A DNA stretch of 64,000 bases from Calditrichia bacterium. GTDB taxonomy: Bacteria; Calditrichota; Calditrichia; RBG-13-44-9; J075. The stretch is taken from positions 186,001-250,000 of the forward strand of contig JANQQU010000093.1 of NCBI GenBank assembly GCA_028284905.1. Direction: 5' to 3'. Position numbers and translations under genes: made by a program. A model generated the notes under the pieces. That model did not search any database and was not told the DNA's origin. It saw nothing but the letters and a program-made list of their open reading frames with translations. Shown here piece after piece: positions 7,833 to 16,687 of the stretch (its first letter is position 1; each line of letters starts with the position of its first letter).

Positions 7833-8777
7833 ATGACAAAAAAATATACTGGCCGCATAAAAACCGACCGGGCAGAACGGCTGGATAAGCTACTACCGGA
7901 AGTTTTTCCACAACTCTCTCGCCGCCGCATCAGAGCATTGATTGCCCAGGGAAGCGTGTATATCGATAAACGCCGGATGCGTAAACTTTCCTATCAAGTA
8001 TCAGCGGGAAAGGGAATGCCGGTAACTGTTTATGATTTTGCCGGAGAAGGCATCGATGAAATTGCCGATAGCGTGAACTGGGATGAGTTGATTCTTTTTC
8101 GCGATGAAAACTTAATGGTAATCAATAAGCCAGTGGGCATTCCCAGTGCACCGACCCGGGAATCTGCGGTTCACAACGTTTATCAGTACCTGGAATCTTG
8201 CAGTGTATTGCCAAAAAAATATTACCCTTTTCATCGCCTGGACAAAGATTCCAGCGGCGTTTTAATGATACCACTTAAGAAAGATTTCACCCGTCGATTA
8301 AACAACGCCATGCAAGAGCGGCAGATTAAGAAGAAATATCTAACAATAGCCATTGGCATCCCGGATAAAGATGCCTGGGAAGTATTTGGATATCTGACAC
8401 GGCCACGCGGCAATCAACAACCGGCACGCATGCTTGCCAATAAAGAAAAGATTGCATTTTTTTCGCGAACAAAGTTTCGATTATTAGCGGCGAATCGTAA
8501 GGAAAATCTTTGCCTGCTGGTAGCTAAACCGGAAACCGGCCGAACTCACCAGATTCGTGCGCATGTTAAACATGCCGGTCTGGGAATCTTGGGAGATTCA
8601 ATTTATGCTGGTGGATTGTCTGTCGGCTTGCAGCCGCCACATCATCTGTTGCATTGTGCAGGCATGTATTGTTCGGGAGAGACTATTGGGAAAAACTTAC
8701 GATTTGAAGCACCACTTCCACAGGTATTCCGGGAAGTAGCCAATACGTATTTTAGCGGTTGGGAAAAATTGATTTAA
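7833..8777 (+). CDS. RluA-family pseudouridine synthase with S4 domain
   Basis: A 314-residue RNA pseudouridine synthase. The N-terminus (about 12-60, RLDKLLPEVFPQLSRRRIR) is an S4-type RNA-binding domain. The catalytic domain holds the family motif with the nucleophilic Asp in FHRLDKDSSGVLMI, and later GRTHQIRAHVKHAGLGILGD, typical of the RluA group. It isomerises uridine in rRNA or tRNA; the target site cannot be read from sequence. It converges on rsmB, with only 18 nt between their stops, so two RNA-modifying genes sit tail to tail. No good ribosome binding site precedes the ATG. Confidence 0.9.
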   Translation: MTKKYTGRIKTDRAERLDKLLPEVFPQLSRRRIRALIAQGSVYIDKRRMRKLSYQVSAGKGMPVTVYDFAGEGIDEIADSVNWDELILFRDENLMVINKPVGIPSAPTRESAVHNVYQYLESCSVLPKKYYPFHRLDKDSSGVLMIPLKKDFTRRLNNAMQERQIKKKYLTIAIGIPDKDAWEVFGYLTRPRGNQQPARMLANKEKIAFFSRTKFRLLAANRKENLCLLVAKPETGRTHQIRAHVKHAGLGILGDSIYAGGLSVGLQPPHHLLHCAGMYCSGETIGKNLRFEAPLPQVFREVANTYFSGWEKLI

Positions 8778-8795
8778 TGGTCAGTCGTTAATTGA

Positions 8796-10205
8796 TCAGG
8801 CATCTTTGCGCAGCCGAACGATAAATGAGCCATCCATTTTATGGCGATGCGGAAACGTCCGGACAGAAATTTTATTCCAGAGATATTGTCCGGGAATTTC
8901 ACCTTCCAGCTTATCCTGGCGAAAATCTTTATGCTTCTCCAGAAATTTTTCGACGACCCGTTCATTCTCTTCTATCTCGATTGTACAAGTGCTGTAGACC
9001 ATTACGCCGCCGGGGCGAAGCGAGGCAGCTGCAGAATCCAGCAATTTGAGCTGAAGCGCTTGCATTTCCATTACATCATTTAAAGAACGCTTCCATTTAA
9101 GATCGACGCGCTTACGCAAAACGCCAAAGCCGGAACAGGGCGCATCAAGCAGAATTTTATCAAATTGACGATCGGTTGGCAGATCGGTCGCATCGGCGGC
9201 GACTGTATGAGCATTGGTGACGCCATAGCGATTCAAATTATCCTTTAACATTTTTGCCCGGTTCATATGCTTTTCCACGGACAATAAAAATCCCTGGTTC
9301 TTCATCTTATCCGCTAAAAAACCGGATTTACCGCCGGGCGCTGCACACATATCCATGACAGATTCGCCGGGTTGCGGATTGAGCAAACGAACCGGCAGGC
9401 CAGTGCTGATATCCTGAACCGAGGCCCAGCCTTTTTTCATAAAATCCAATCGACGGAATTCACTGAAATCATGAATCCAGACAAATTCCGGAAAGTCCGG
9501 ATGTTGCTCGTAAGGCACATTGTTCTCGTCGAGAGTTTTAAAAAAACTTTCTGCGTCGGCCAGAAGGTTGTTCAGGCGAATAGAGAGCACCGGACGTTCG
9601 TTATTGGATTTACAAAGCGCCAGAGCATTGTCTACACCCCATTGTTCAATCCATCGCTGAACCAGCCATTCCGGATGGGAATAGGAAACACACAGACGTT
9701 CCAGGTATTCCAGGTTCATTTCCACATATTCCAGCTTCTTTTGCTGGCGAAGGAAGTTGCGCAGAATTGCGTTGATCAGGTTTGCGGTTTTCTGGTTATA
9801 CTTGCTTTTGGCAATTTCCACTGCCTCGTTCAGGACAGCATAGGGGGGAATTTTATCCAGAAACATCAGTTGATAGCCGGCGGAGCGGAGGTTGTTTTTT
9901 ACATCGGGAATCAGGTTGTTATACTCCCCAACGTATAGCTGGCGTAAATACCAATCGAGGCGAAATTGCCAGCGTAATACGCCATTCACCACTTCGGTAA
10001 TGAGCCCCTTATCAACTTCGCTAAATGCATTTAATTCTTTATCGAGCAGTTTGTCTGTATACGCCTGCCGGGTTTGAACGCGGGTTAAAATTTCGATAAT
10101 TTTTGTTCGCGCATTAATCTGCGAAGGCAGTTGCTCATTATTGCCAGCGGGGTCCTTAGGAGAATGTGCAGAAGCGTTAGTGCGATGGTTCTTTTTGTCA
10201 GCCAT
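8796..10205 (-). CDS. rsmB: 16S rRNA (cytosine-C5)-methyltransferase RsmB/Sun
   Basis: A 469-residue protein with an N-terminal NusB-like helical domain (about 30-165; ILTRVQTRQAYTDKLLDKEL) followed by a Rossmann-type RsmB/Nop2 methyltransferase domain. Motif I is VMDMCAAPGGKSGFLADKM. The two catalytic cysteines lie in LDAPCSGFGVLRK and VYSTCTIEIEENE. The first 25 residues are a charged extension that could be partly non-native. RsmB methylates C967 of 16S rRNA in E. coli. Length and domain order match the family. Confidence 0.93.
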   Translation of the reverse strand: MADKKNHRTNASAHSPKDPAGNNEQLPSQINARTKIIEILTRVQTRQAYTDKLLDKELNAFSEVDKGLITEVVNGVLRWQFRLDWYLRQLYVGEYNNLIPDVKNNLRSAGYQLMFLDKIPPYAVLNEAVEIAKSKYNQKTANLINAILRNFLRQQKKLEYVEMNLEYLERLCVSYSHPEWLVQRWIEQWGVDNALALCKSNNERPVLSIRLNNLLADAESFFKTLDENNVPYEQHPDFPEFVWIHDFSEFRRLDFMKKGWASVQDISTGLPVRLLNPQPGESVMDMCAAPGGKSGFLADKMKNQGFLLSVEKHMNRAKMLKDNLNRYGVTNAHTVAADATDLPTDRQFDKILLDAPCSGFGVLRKRVDLKWKRSLNDVMEMQALQLKLLDSAAASLRPGGVMVYSTCTIEIEENERVVEKFLEKHKDFRQDKLEGEIPGQYLWNKISVRTFPHRHKMDGSFIVRLRKDA

Positions 10206-10357
10206 GTCTGAATGTCGTTTGTTCTGGAAGTTCGAATTCTGTTATTTAAAACACTTTACTAAGATATTAATATCGTTGATCATCAGATAATATCCAAATA
10301 AATCCAATGGGAAAATTGACTGCTAAATTTCTGTTGTTTCTATGGTTGCATTTGCTA

Positions 10358-11248
10358 CTAATCCCTAAGCTGTAAGGAGAGGGTTGGGCATGGCGCCCAG
10401 CGAATGACCTTCTCTGCTGTACTACCGAGGAGCAGATACTCCAGGTCGGTCACACCATGGGTTGGGATAATCATCAGATCAATACTATGTGCTTTAACAT
10501 ATGCGATAATTTCCTTATAAGCGATACCCTCTTTCACAATGCAAGTATCAACAAATTCTTTTCCATCCTGATCAGCAACTAGCTGCTGCAGATTGTTCGT
10601 GATCATATCTCCCAGATAACGATCAATTTCGCATAAAGACTCTGCAGAAGCATCATGATAAGGATATTGCTCTTGCTCAATAACATGTAACAGCGTTAGT
10701 CGTGCGTTATATTTCCGGGCAAAAAAGAGCGCATGTTCAATTGCATATTCCGAATACTGGGAGAAATCGATTGGGACAAGTACTCGTTTGACGGTCTCTA
10801 GGTTTTCTGTTAACGGCACACTGTAAACAGGCGTTTTAACACTTCTAACCAAAGATTCGGTAACACTGCCCTGCCCGATTGATTCGCGGTTGGTTTGTCC
10901 CTGCTTCCCGAGAATCACTACATCATAGTGATGTGTTTCAATATATTCCTGGAGGCAATCTGCTGCTGAGCCGCTCTGAAGAACAATATAATTGACAGAT
11001 ATATCATCTTCGCTGTAATCTATCATATATTTTTCTAATTCTTTGAGCACATCTTTCTTTTTCTTTTCAAAGAAATCGTGGTAGGCGGTTTGTGTTTGCG
11101 GTTCGCTAAACATATCCGGCCAATATATAAACACATGTGCCAAAGTGATGTTGCACCGGAAAGGCTTCGCCAATTTTACGGCAGCCGCTACCGCCGGAGC
11201 GGAGTATTTGCTGAAATCAATTGGTACCAAAATATTTTTGAATTCCAT
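10358..11248 (-). CDS. Tandem-domain universal stress protein
   Basis: A 296-residue protein made of two UspA domains (about 1-145 and 153-296). Domain 1 starts FKNILVPIDFSKYSAP and domain 2 VKRVLVPIDFSQYSEY. Both carry ATP-site remnants of the G-x2-G-x9-G(S/T) type: VILGKQGQTNRESIGQGSVTE in domain 1 and THGVTDLEYLLLGSTAEKV in domain 2. Tandem Usp proteins bind nucleotides and act in stress or energy-state responses. It is a single gene with 152 nt to rsmB and 231 nt to the citrate synthase terminator side. Confidence 0.9.
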   Translation of the reverse strand: MEFKNILVPIDFSKYSAPAVAAAVKLAKPFRCNITLAHVFIYWPDMFSEPQTQTAYHDFFEKKKKDVLKELEKYMIDYSEDDISVNYIVLQSGSAADCLQEYIETHHYDVVILGKQGQTNRESIGQGSVTESLVRSVKTPVYSVPLTENLETVKRVLVPIDFSQYSEYAIEHALFFARKYNARLTLLHVIEQEQYPYHDASAESLCEIDRYLGDMITNNLQQLVADQDGKEFVDTCIVKEGIAYKEIIAYVKAHSIDLMIIPTHGVTDLEYLLLGSTAEKVIRWAPCPTLSLQLRD

Positions 11249-11421
11249 TTACATACACCTTTGGATAAACCCTGCAGGGGTGATATGAAATCAATAATCT
11301 TCTATTTTGGGAGAGCAAATATCTGGAATCTTAAATTAATATACGGTAGTGGTGGTGTGCGACTATTGCGCCAAAAGCCAAAAATGGCCTTTTAAAAATA
11401 AAATCCGGAAAATTACAGGTG

Positions 11422-11458
11422 ATAAAAAGAAGCAGCCGAAATGAAAATTCCGGCTGCT
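11422..11458 (-). terminator. Rho-independent terminator of citrate synthase
   Basis: On the minus strand AGCAGCCG...CGGCTGCT forms an 8-bp GC-rich stem (11431-11458), extended by A-T pairs toward the loop, followed by the T-run TTCTTTTT. It lies about 20 nt past the citrate synthase stop. Confidence 0.85.
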
Positions 11459-11479
11459 CCGCTAATTTCTAAGGAATGA

Positions 11480-12826
11480 TTAGGATCTTTCGTTCATCGG
11501 CGTGTATGAGCGCTCGGTGGCAACACTTTTATAAGCCGGACGAATAATACGCTTTCCATTGATCAATTCGTCAATGCGATGTGCGCTCCACCCGACAATG
11601 CGGGCCATAGCGAAGAGCGGGGTGTAAATCTCCACGGAAAAGCCGAGCATGTCGTAAACCAGTCCGGAATAGTAATCCACATTCGGAGAAATAACTTTGT
11701 CAGATTTTTTGATTTTCTGGAAAAGTCCCGGGGTGACTTCGGCAATTTTATTGTAAAGTTCGAACTCATCCAGGCGCCCTTTGGCAGCAGCCAGTTCCCG
11801 GGCTTTTTCTTTCAGGATAATTGCACGGGGATCGGATTTGGTATATACAGCATGCCCCATTCCGTAAACCAGGCCAGTACCATTATGCGCTTCTTTGCTA
11901 ATAATTTTGCCGATATAGTTACTAACTTCATCATCATCTTTCCAGTCCTTAACGTTCTGTTTGATATTGTCCATCATATACATCACGTTGGAATTAGCCG
12001 CACCGTGCAGCGGGCCTTTCAAGGCACTGATGGCCGCAGCGATGGTTGCGTAAGTATCGGTTTGACTGGAAGAAACCACATGAGTAGTGAAGGAGGAGTT
12101 GTTCCCACCACCATGCTCGGCATGAAGAACGAGTGCCAAATCCAGCAATTCGGATTCCAGGGCGGTAAATTTATCGTCCGGACGAAGCATATGGAGAAAG
12201 TTCTCTGCGATATCATATCCCATTTTCGGGGTCTTGATGTGCAGCGTATCGCCATGATATTTATGGCGAAGGGCCAGGTAGGAATAAGCAATAATTGCCG
12301 GGAATTTAGCAACTAACTCCAGGCTTTGGCGAACGACGTTCGGAATGCTGTTGTCATCAGGGTTTTCGTCTAGGGTGTAAAGTGTTAAAACGATCTTCTG
12401 TAGCTTGTTCATTACGTTCGGGCTGACAAACTGAAGCATGTTGGTTGTAACCAGTAAATTGGGGAGACGCATCCGCGGGTAAAGATAGGATTCAAATTGT
12501 TCCAGTTCATCTGTCGTCGGCAGCTTGCCAAAAAGCAGGAGATAAGTCACTTCCGCAAACCCATGGCGTTTGTCATTTTGAATACCGGTTACAACATCAC
12601 CAATAGAAATACCACGATACATTAACTTTCCATCGACCGGTAAAATTTTTCCGTCTTCTTTTTTTGAACCAATTACGCCGGAAATTTTTGTTAAGCCGGC
12701 CAGTACTCCAGAGCCATCAGCATTACGTAATCCACGCTTTACATCCAGTTCCGTATATAAATCTCTGTCTATCGAATTCCGCTTCAGTATCTCTTCGGAC
12801 GCCTTATGAATAAAATCAACGCTCAT
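11480..12826 (-). CDS. gltA: Citrate synthase
   Basis: A 448-residue citrate synthase family enzyme condensing acetyl-CoA with oxaloacetate. Landmarks are GPLHGAANSNVM (first active-site His), VYGMGHAVYTKSDPRA (second His region) and SPNVDYYSGLVYDMLGF, which carries the catalytic Asp. The length is that of a full-size, two-domain enzyme. The sequence alone does not exclude 2-methylcitrate synthase activity. No other TCA-cycle genes are adjacent; the gene has its own terminator and a 399-nt upstream space. Confidence 0.92.
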   Translation of the reverse strand: MSVDFIHKASEEILKRNSIDRDLYTELDVKRGLRNADGSGVLAGLTKISGVIGSKKEDGKILPVDGKLMYRGISIGDVVTGIQNDKRHGFAEVTYLLLFGKLPTTDELEQFESYLYPRMRLPNLLVTTNMLQFVSPNVMNKLQKIVLTLYTLDENPDDNSIPNVVRQSLELVAKFPAIIAYSYLALRHKYHGDTLHIKTPKMGYDIAENFLHMLRPDDKFTALESELLDLALVLHAEHGGGNNSSFTTHVVSSSQTDTYATIAAAISALKGPLHGAANSNVMYMMDNIKQNVKDWKDDDEVSNYIGKIISKEAHNGTGLVYGMGHAVYTKSDPRAIILKEKARELAAAKGRLDEFELYNKIAEVTPGLFQKIKKSDKVISPNVDYYSGLVYDMLGFSVEIYTPLFAMARIVGWSAHRIDELINGKRIIRPAYKSVATERSYTPMNERS

Positions 12827-13225
12827 TTTCCTGACTCCATCTTTTAAGTGAACAATTCATCTTTGATCTGTTTTTGCTTTTTATGCTATGTTGCTGCCGG
12901 TAAGAAAATCTCCGGCACGGATCGGGCAAATTTACCCTACCTAATTTAATGTTTGATAATACTTTTTGCACTCAAAATCTTAAAAGTACTGCAATTCGGT
13001 AAATTACCCCGATGTGACTCGACAGGTTTACCGTTTAAAGATAGTTATGACAATTTTTTTACAATATAAAAATTTCTATAAATAATTGTAAAATATATGC
13101 TTGTGCTTCTGTTTGCCCTGCGGCGGCGCCGAAATAAACTTTGGCACAGTTCTAGTTATTAAGGAGATTAGATGTTAGCAGTACACTGTCTAACAAAATT
13201 TTGAACTGTTCATTAAGGAGAAGCA
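12827..13225. other. 399-nt divergent intergenic region
   Basis: It separates citrate synthase (minus) from the phosphatidyltransferase (plus). A small inverted repeat, TGCCGG (12895-12900) with CCGGCA (12912-12917), lies in the citrate synthase leader. The middle (13020-13100) is strongly AT-rich and probably holds promoters. The right end contains a short leader ORF, listed separately. No other gene is visible. Confidence 0.6.
13172..13204 (+). promoter_or_regulatory. Possible 10-codon leader peptide with own RBS
   Basis: ATG at 13172 opens a frame reading MLAVHCLTKF and stops with TGA at 13202-13204, 21 nt before the next gene's ATG. A perfect AAGGAG lies 8 nt before the ATG. The start overlaps a hairpin: GTTAGCAG (13174-13181) pairs with CTG-T-CTAAC (13186-13194, one bulged base). 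The local context TTATTAAGGAGA is almost repeated before the real gene (TCATTAAGGAGA). This could be a translational leader or just a duplicated RBS. Confidence 0.35.
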
Positions 13226-13891
13226 ATGGCGGCAAATCTTATTACGCTCGGTAGAGTTCTGCTGGCTGTGTTGGTAATTTACCTGTTTCAAACAAACTTT
13301 TATGGTGCGCTTTCTGCAGTGTTGTTAACCGGTCTGGTTATCTATCTGGATTCGCTGGATGGCATTATTGCCCGCAAGTTGAAAATGACCAGCGAATTTG
13401 GCGCTTTGTTCGATATCGCCGGTGACCGCATCGTGGAACATGTTTACTGGATATACTTTACCGTGATTGGCCTGGTGAGCATCTGGGTGCCGATTATTTA
13501 TATCAGCAGAAGTTTTTTAGTCGACATGCTAAGAACGATTGCATTTACCAAATCCGGACAAACCCCTTTTGGGGAAAACAGCATGATGCGTTCCCGCCTT
13601 ACCTATTGGTTAACGGCTTCCCGCCCGAGCCGGGGAATTTACGGGGCCGGGAAAGTGATCGCCTTTTTGTGCCTTGGGATTATTATCGTGCTAAACAAAG
13701 CGGATTATAGTTTGATTCGCTTACTGCCGGAAAACTTTATGTATTATTTCAGTTTTTCGACCCAGATATTGGTGTGGATCGTCGTTTTACTAAACCTGAT
13801 TCGCGGACTGCCGGTATTGTGGGATGGGCGGGAGTATCTTTTTGCAAACGATCTGCCGCGAAAACTGGAAAATGCCGGGAGAGAAAAATGA
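13226..13891 (+). CDS. CDP-alcohol phosphatidyltransferase
   Basis: A 221-residue membrane enzyme with the complete CDP-alcohol phosphotransferase signature D-x2-DG-x2-AR-x8-G-x3-D-x3-D, seen as DSLDGIIARK, then GALFDIAGDR. Several hydrophobic segments follow. It transfers a phosphatidyl group from CDP-diacylglycerol to an alcohol. A strong AAGGAG precedes the ATG. The stop overlaps the start of a HAD phosphatase (ATGA), which indicates translational coupling. A phosphatidylglycerophosphate synthase followed by its phosphatase is an attractive reading, but phosphatidylinositol-phosphate-type synthases have the same signature, so the acceptor is open. Confidence 0.87.
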   Translation: MAANLITLGRVLLAVLVIYLFQTNFYGALSAVLLTGLVIYLDSLDGIIARKLKMTSEFGALFDIAGDRIVEHVYWIYFTVIGLVSIWVPIIYISRSFLVDMLRTIAFTKSGQTPFGENSMMRSRLTYWLTASRPSRGIYGAGKVIAFLCLGIIIVLNKADYSLIRLLPENFMYYFSFSTQILVWIVVLLNLIRGLPVLWDGREYLFANDLPRKLENAGREK

Positions 13892-14547
13892 GCGGGAAGC
13901 CCTGGGCGGTTTTTGATGTTGATGGTACTCTGCTACCGGGACAATCGATGGAACAGGTTTTTATTCGGGAAGGCATTCGTCAAGGATTTCTTCCCCCAAA
14001 ACAACTGGCCCAATTCGCAGCATATGCTTTTCGGGAAGGTTGCCGGGGGAAACATGTGCGGGCGTTTAAACAGAATAAATATTATCTGAAAAAAATGTCT
14101 TCGAAAGTTATTAAAAATGCTGCCGAAAAAGTTTTTCAGGAGAAAATAGTCTCCCAATTATCTACAGGCAGCCAAACCGAAGTTGCAAAACTTCGTGAGG
14201 CGGATTACCATATTTTGTTAATGACCGGGGCGCCGGATTTTCTGGCAGATCACCTGCGTAATGTATATCAACCGGATGCGCTAATTTCTACCCGCCTGGA
14301 AAAAAATGGAGAGATATATTCGGGAAAAATTGCCGGTATTCATCCCTATGGTCAGGCGAAACGATTATTGCTGCTAAAAGCAAGGAATCATCTGGAAATT
14401 GATTTTACCCGCTCTGCTGCATTTGCTAATCATCATACGGATATTGACCATTTACAACTTTTTTCCCGGGCAGTCGCTGTAAACCCAACAGCAAAATTAC
14501 GGAAATCGGCTACGCTACGAAACTGGGAAATCGTTTACTGGCACTAG
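13888..14547 (+). CDS. HAD-IB family phosphatase (SerB-like)
   Basis: A 219-residue haloacid dehalogenase superfamily phosphatase. Motif I is AVFDVDGTLLPG (nucleophile and acid/base Asp), motif II is the Thr in ILLMTGAPDF, and later the Lys/Asp motifs are less clear (FANHHTDIDHLQLF supplies the last Asp pair). The start at 13888 overlaps the previous stop by four bases; a longer frame from 13774 would overlap that gene extensively and is rejected. Coupled to a CDP-alcohol phosphatidyltransferase, it may dephosphorylate the product of that enzyme (for example PGP to PG). That is inference. Confidence 0.82.
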   Translation: MSGKPWAVFDVDGTLLPGQSMEQVFIREGIRQGFLPPKQLAQFAAYAFREGCRGKHVRAFKQNKYYLKKMSSKVIKNAAEKVFQEKIVSQLSTGSQTEVAKLREADYHILLMTGAPDFLADHLRNVYQPDALISTRLEKNGEIYSGKIAGIHPYGQAKRLLLLKARNHLEIDFTRSAAFANHHTDIDHLQLFSRAVAVNPTAKLRKSATLRNWEIVYWH

Positions 14548-14586
14548 CCATGTGCAAAACTTGATATAACATTCCAAACCTCTCAA

Positions 14587-14621
14587 ATGAAGCAAAATGC
14601 TCATCTGCTCACTTGCTTCAT
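14587..14621. terminator. Inverted repeat between converging genes
   Basis: ATGAAGCAA (14587-14595) and TTGCTTCAT (14613-14621) form a perfect 9-bp stem reaching the stop codon of the minus-strand peptidase gene. The loop contains GCTCATCTGCTCAC, a degenerate relative of the 8-nt GCTCATTT arrays found at 18176 and 52296. It may serve both converging transcripts. Confidence 0.5.
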
Positions 14622-16579
14622 CAAAGCGCATCAAGCGCGGCCTCAGCTGCACGGACCATCGGGGTTACAGAAATTGAAGTGCCGACTGCCTGTTTCATCC
14701 AAACCTGGGGCGCAATACAGCCCAATTTGCACATTCGTTCCATTTCCGTCGCGAGGCTATGCGATTTCAAATAGTCTTCGATCTGGAAAGCGATAATGTG
14801 CCCAATCGCGTAATCCGGAATGTACATCCCGCAAAAAATGATGTGCGAATAGATCGCGAGGATAGGGGAGTCCTTACAACCAAAAACCGGGGCAAAATAC
14901 TGGTTCCAGATTTCCTTTGCCAGGGAGATGACCGCGGCTTGCAAACTGGCAGCATCTGCCTCGGGATGTTGATACATCCAGCGCCAGATCTTCATGTCCA
15001 ACAGAGAAACGCCGGCAATTTCCATGGTTTGCCAGATGTTGTGTAACGTTTCGAGATGAGCGCTTTCCGGTGAATCACTTTCCAGTCCTAAAACGGCCAT
15101 ATCCCGCGCCTGAAAAACAAATGCAAACGCTTCGGTAAATGCGGTGTTCGGCACACCTTCCAGGGAATAATAATCGATATCGTTCATGGAAATCACTTGT
15201 TCAACCGTGTGGCCAAGCTCGTGCATGGCGGTATTGAAGCCCTTGTAGTTCATACCACCTTCCGGCACCCGGGTGCGTAAATGGGCGCTGTCATAGCGCA
15301 TTTGACCGCCCATGGCATGTCCTGCACCGCGGGATGGATCCACCTCAATATATTTCTGTAGATACTTCGCTTTCTCTGCTGTAAACCCAAGTTCTATAAG
15401 GATTTCGTTAATCTTTTCCTTGAAATGAGAAACATTCGGATAGCGGCTTTGCACCATACGATCGAGTTCTGTTTCCGGATAGCCGCCACCGGAAATGAAT
15501 CCTGTGAACCAGATGTCGTACGGACGAAGTTTTCTGCCGAGGCGGGTTTCTACCAGCGCAGCGATTTCTTGCAAGACCGGTGCGGAGAGCACTTCGCTTA
15601 GCAAGGCTTCAACTTCCGTTTCCAGGATTTCCCGATCATCATTAAAGCGTCGCTCAACCAGGGTGGGATTATCCGGTGTGTGCGGATCCAGCAAACGTTC
15701 TGCGGCAAATGTTTTCAGCAGCATCTCGTAACGTTTACCGCCCTCCGAAGACGAGCTAGGTATAGAATTACCATTTGCAGCCTGGAGGCGATTGCTTTCA
15801 GGCTGCCAGCGTACATCCGGATTATTGATAACGGCGGCAGGAATTTCCTGGGTAATAATCCGTTCCATAATGGTGTAAATAATTTCCTGCCGGGAATGGC
15901 CATCTTCATTGGCATATTGGCCTTTCAGTTCGTCGCGTAACCCCCAGTGGCTAATTAGCTTAAGGTCTTTGGGGAACATTGCTTCGCCATTCTCATCAAG
16001 CACATTGCCCATGTAAATATTGTAATCGTATACATAGGATTCCACTGCCGTGTATGCACTGGTATATTGCTGTTTCACATCGCCGGGAATCCGGTCGGCA
16101 AATTTTTCTACGAGACGGGTTTCCGCCCATTTACGGCGAGACCAGTCCGCCCCCTGCGAGCTTTTTTCGACCAAGGTATGCAGGGGAAAGTTAAGCAAAA
16201 TGACAAACGCCAGGCGCGTTTTGAACATATCTTCATTGACATGCGCGTGGACATCATAGTTGGCAAAAAGATGATCCAGCGGTAACATCTCCCCGGCATC
16301 TACATGAAGCATCCAGTTGAAATCGCGGTAAATTCGGTGGAGATTTCCCTTTAAAGATTCAAAATTTTTGATGAATCGTTGAAAAACGATTTCGCGCTCA
16401 GTTTCATCCGCGAGGAAATGATCGACGCAGAATTGTTGAAAGTCTTCTGCACTGCCATCTGTTTCCCGCCAGCGCCGGGCAACCTGTTCCACGCCGCGAG
16501 TAATCTGGGAAAGAGAATCTTTACCATGCTTTTCAGCGACTGCTGTAATCGTTTCTTTGGAAATTTGCTCATTAATCAT
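14621..16579 (-). CDS. Gluzincin-type zinc metallopeptidase (HELGH), family uncertain
   Basis: A 652-residue cytosolic-looking protein without signal peptide. The zinc site is H453-E-L-G-H457 in AMHELGHTVEQVIS, followed about 20 residues later by VPNTAFTEAFAFVFQ, where the glutamate is a good third ligand. Before the motif is an unusual stretch, GAGHAMGGQMRYDSAHLR. The overall helical make-up resembles M3/M32-type peptidases, but I do not recognise a specific family. It may be an aminopeptidase, carboxypeptidase or oligopeptidase. A GAGGA ribosome binding site supports the ATG at 16579. Confidence 0.7.
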   Translation of the reverse strand: MINEQISKETITAVAEKHGKDSLSQITRGVEQVARRWRETDGSAEDFQQFCVDHFLADETEREIVFQRFIKNFESLKGNLHRIYRDFNWMLHVDAGEMLPLDHLFANYDVHAHVNEDMFKTRLAFVILLNFPLHTLVEKSSQGADWSRRKWAETRLVEKFADRIPGDVKQQYTSAYTAVESYVYDYNIYMGNVLDENGEAMFPKDLKLISHWGLRDELKGQYANEDGHSRQEIIYTIMERIITQEIPAAVINNPDVRWQPESNRLQAANGNSIPSSSSEGGKRYEMLLKTFAAERLLDPHTPDNPTLVERRFNDDREILETEVEALLSEVLSAPVLQEIAALVETRLGRKLRPYDIWFTGFISGGGYPETELDRMVQSRYPNVSHFKEKINEILIELGFTAEKAKYLQKYIEVDPSRGAGHAMGGQMRYDSAHLRTRVPEGGMNYKGFNTAMHELGHTVEQVISMNDIDYYSLEGVPNTAFTEAFAFVFQARDMAVLGLESDSPESAHLETLHNIWQTMEIAGVSLLDMKIWRWMYQHPEADAASLQAAVISLAKEIWNQYFAPVFGCKDSPILAIYSHIIFCGMYIPDYAIGHIIAFQIEDYLKSHSLATEMERMCKLGCIAPQVWMKQAVGTSISVTPMVRAAEAALDAL

Positions 16580-16618
16580 TTCACTGTCCTCTGGTAAGAT
16601 CTGAAGGGTATAACAAAA

Positions 16619-16646
16619 TCACCCAGAGCAGAGAAGCCCCGGGTGA
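16619..16646 (-). terminator. Terminator-like hairpin after the T9SS cargo gene
   Basis: On the minus strand TCACCC...GGGTGA forms a stem around a GC-rich interior and is followed by TTTTG. It lies 42 nt past the stop of the gene at 16688-18049. Confidence 0.6.
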
Positions 16647-16687
16647 AAAAATATAAATATGACCGATATGGCCTATGGTATCCGCGC

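Noticed and set aside
9372..9938. 188-codon open frame on the plus strand
   Set aside because: Antisense to rsmB, with no recognisable domain and no ribosome binding site; rsmB is clearly the real gene.
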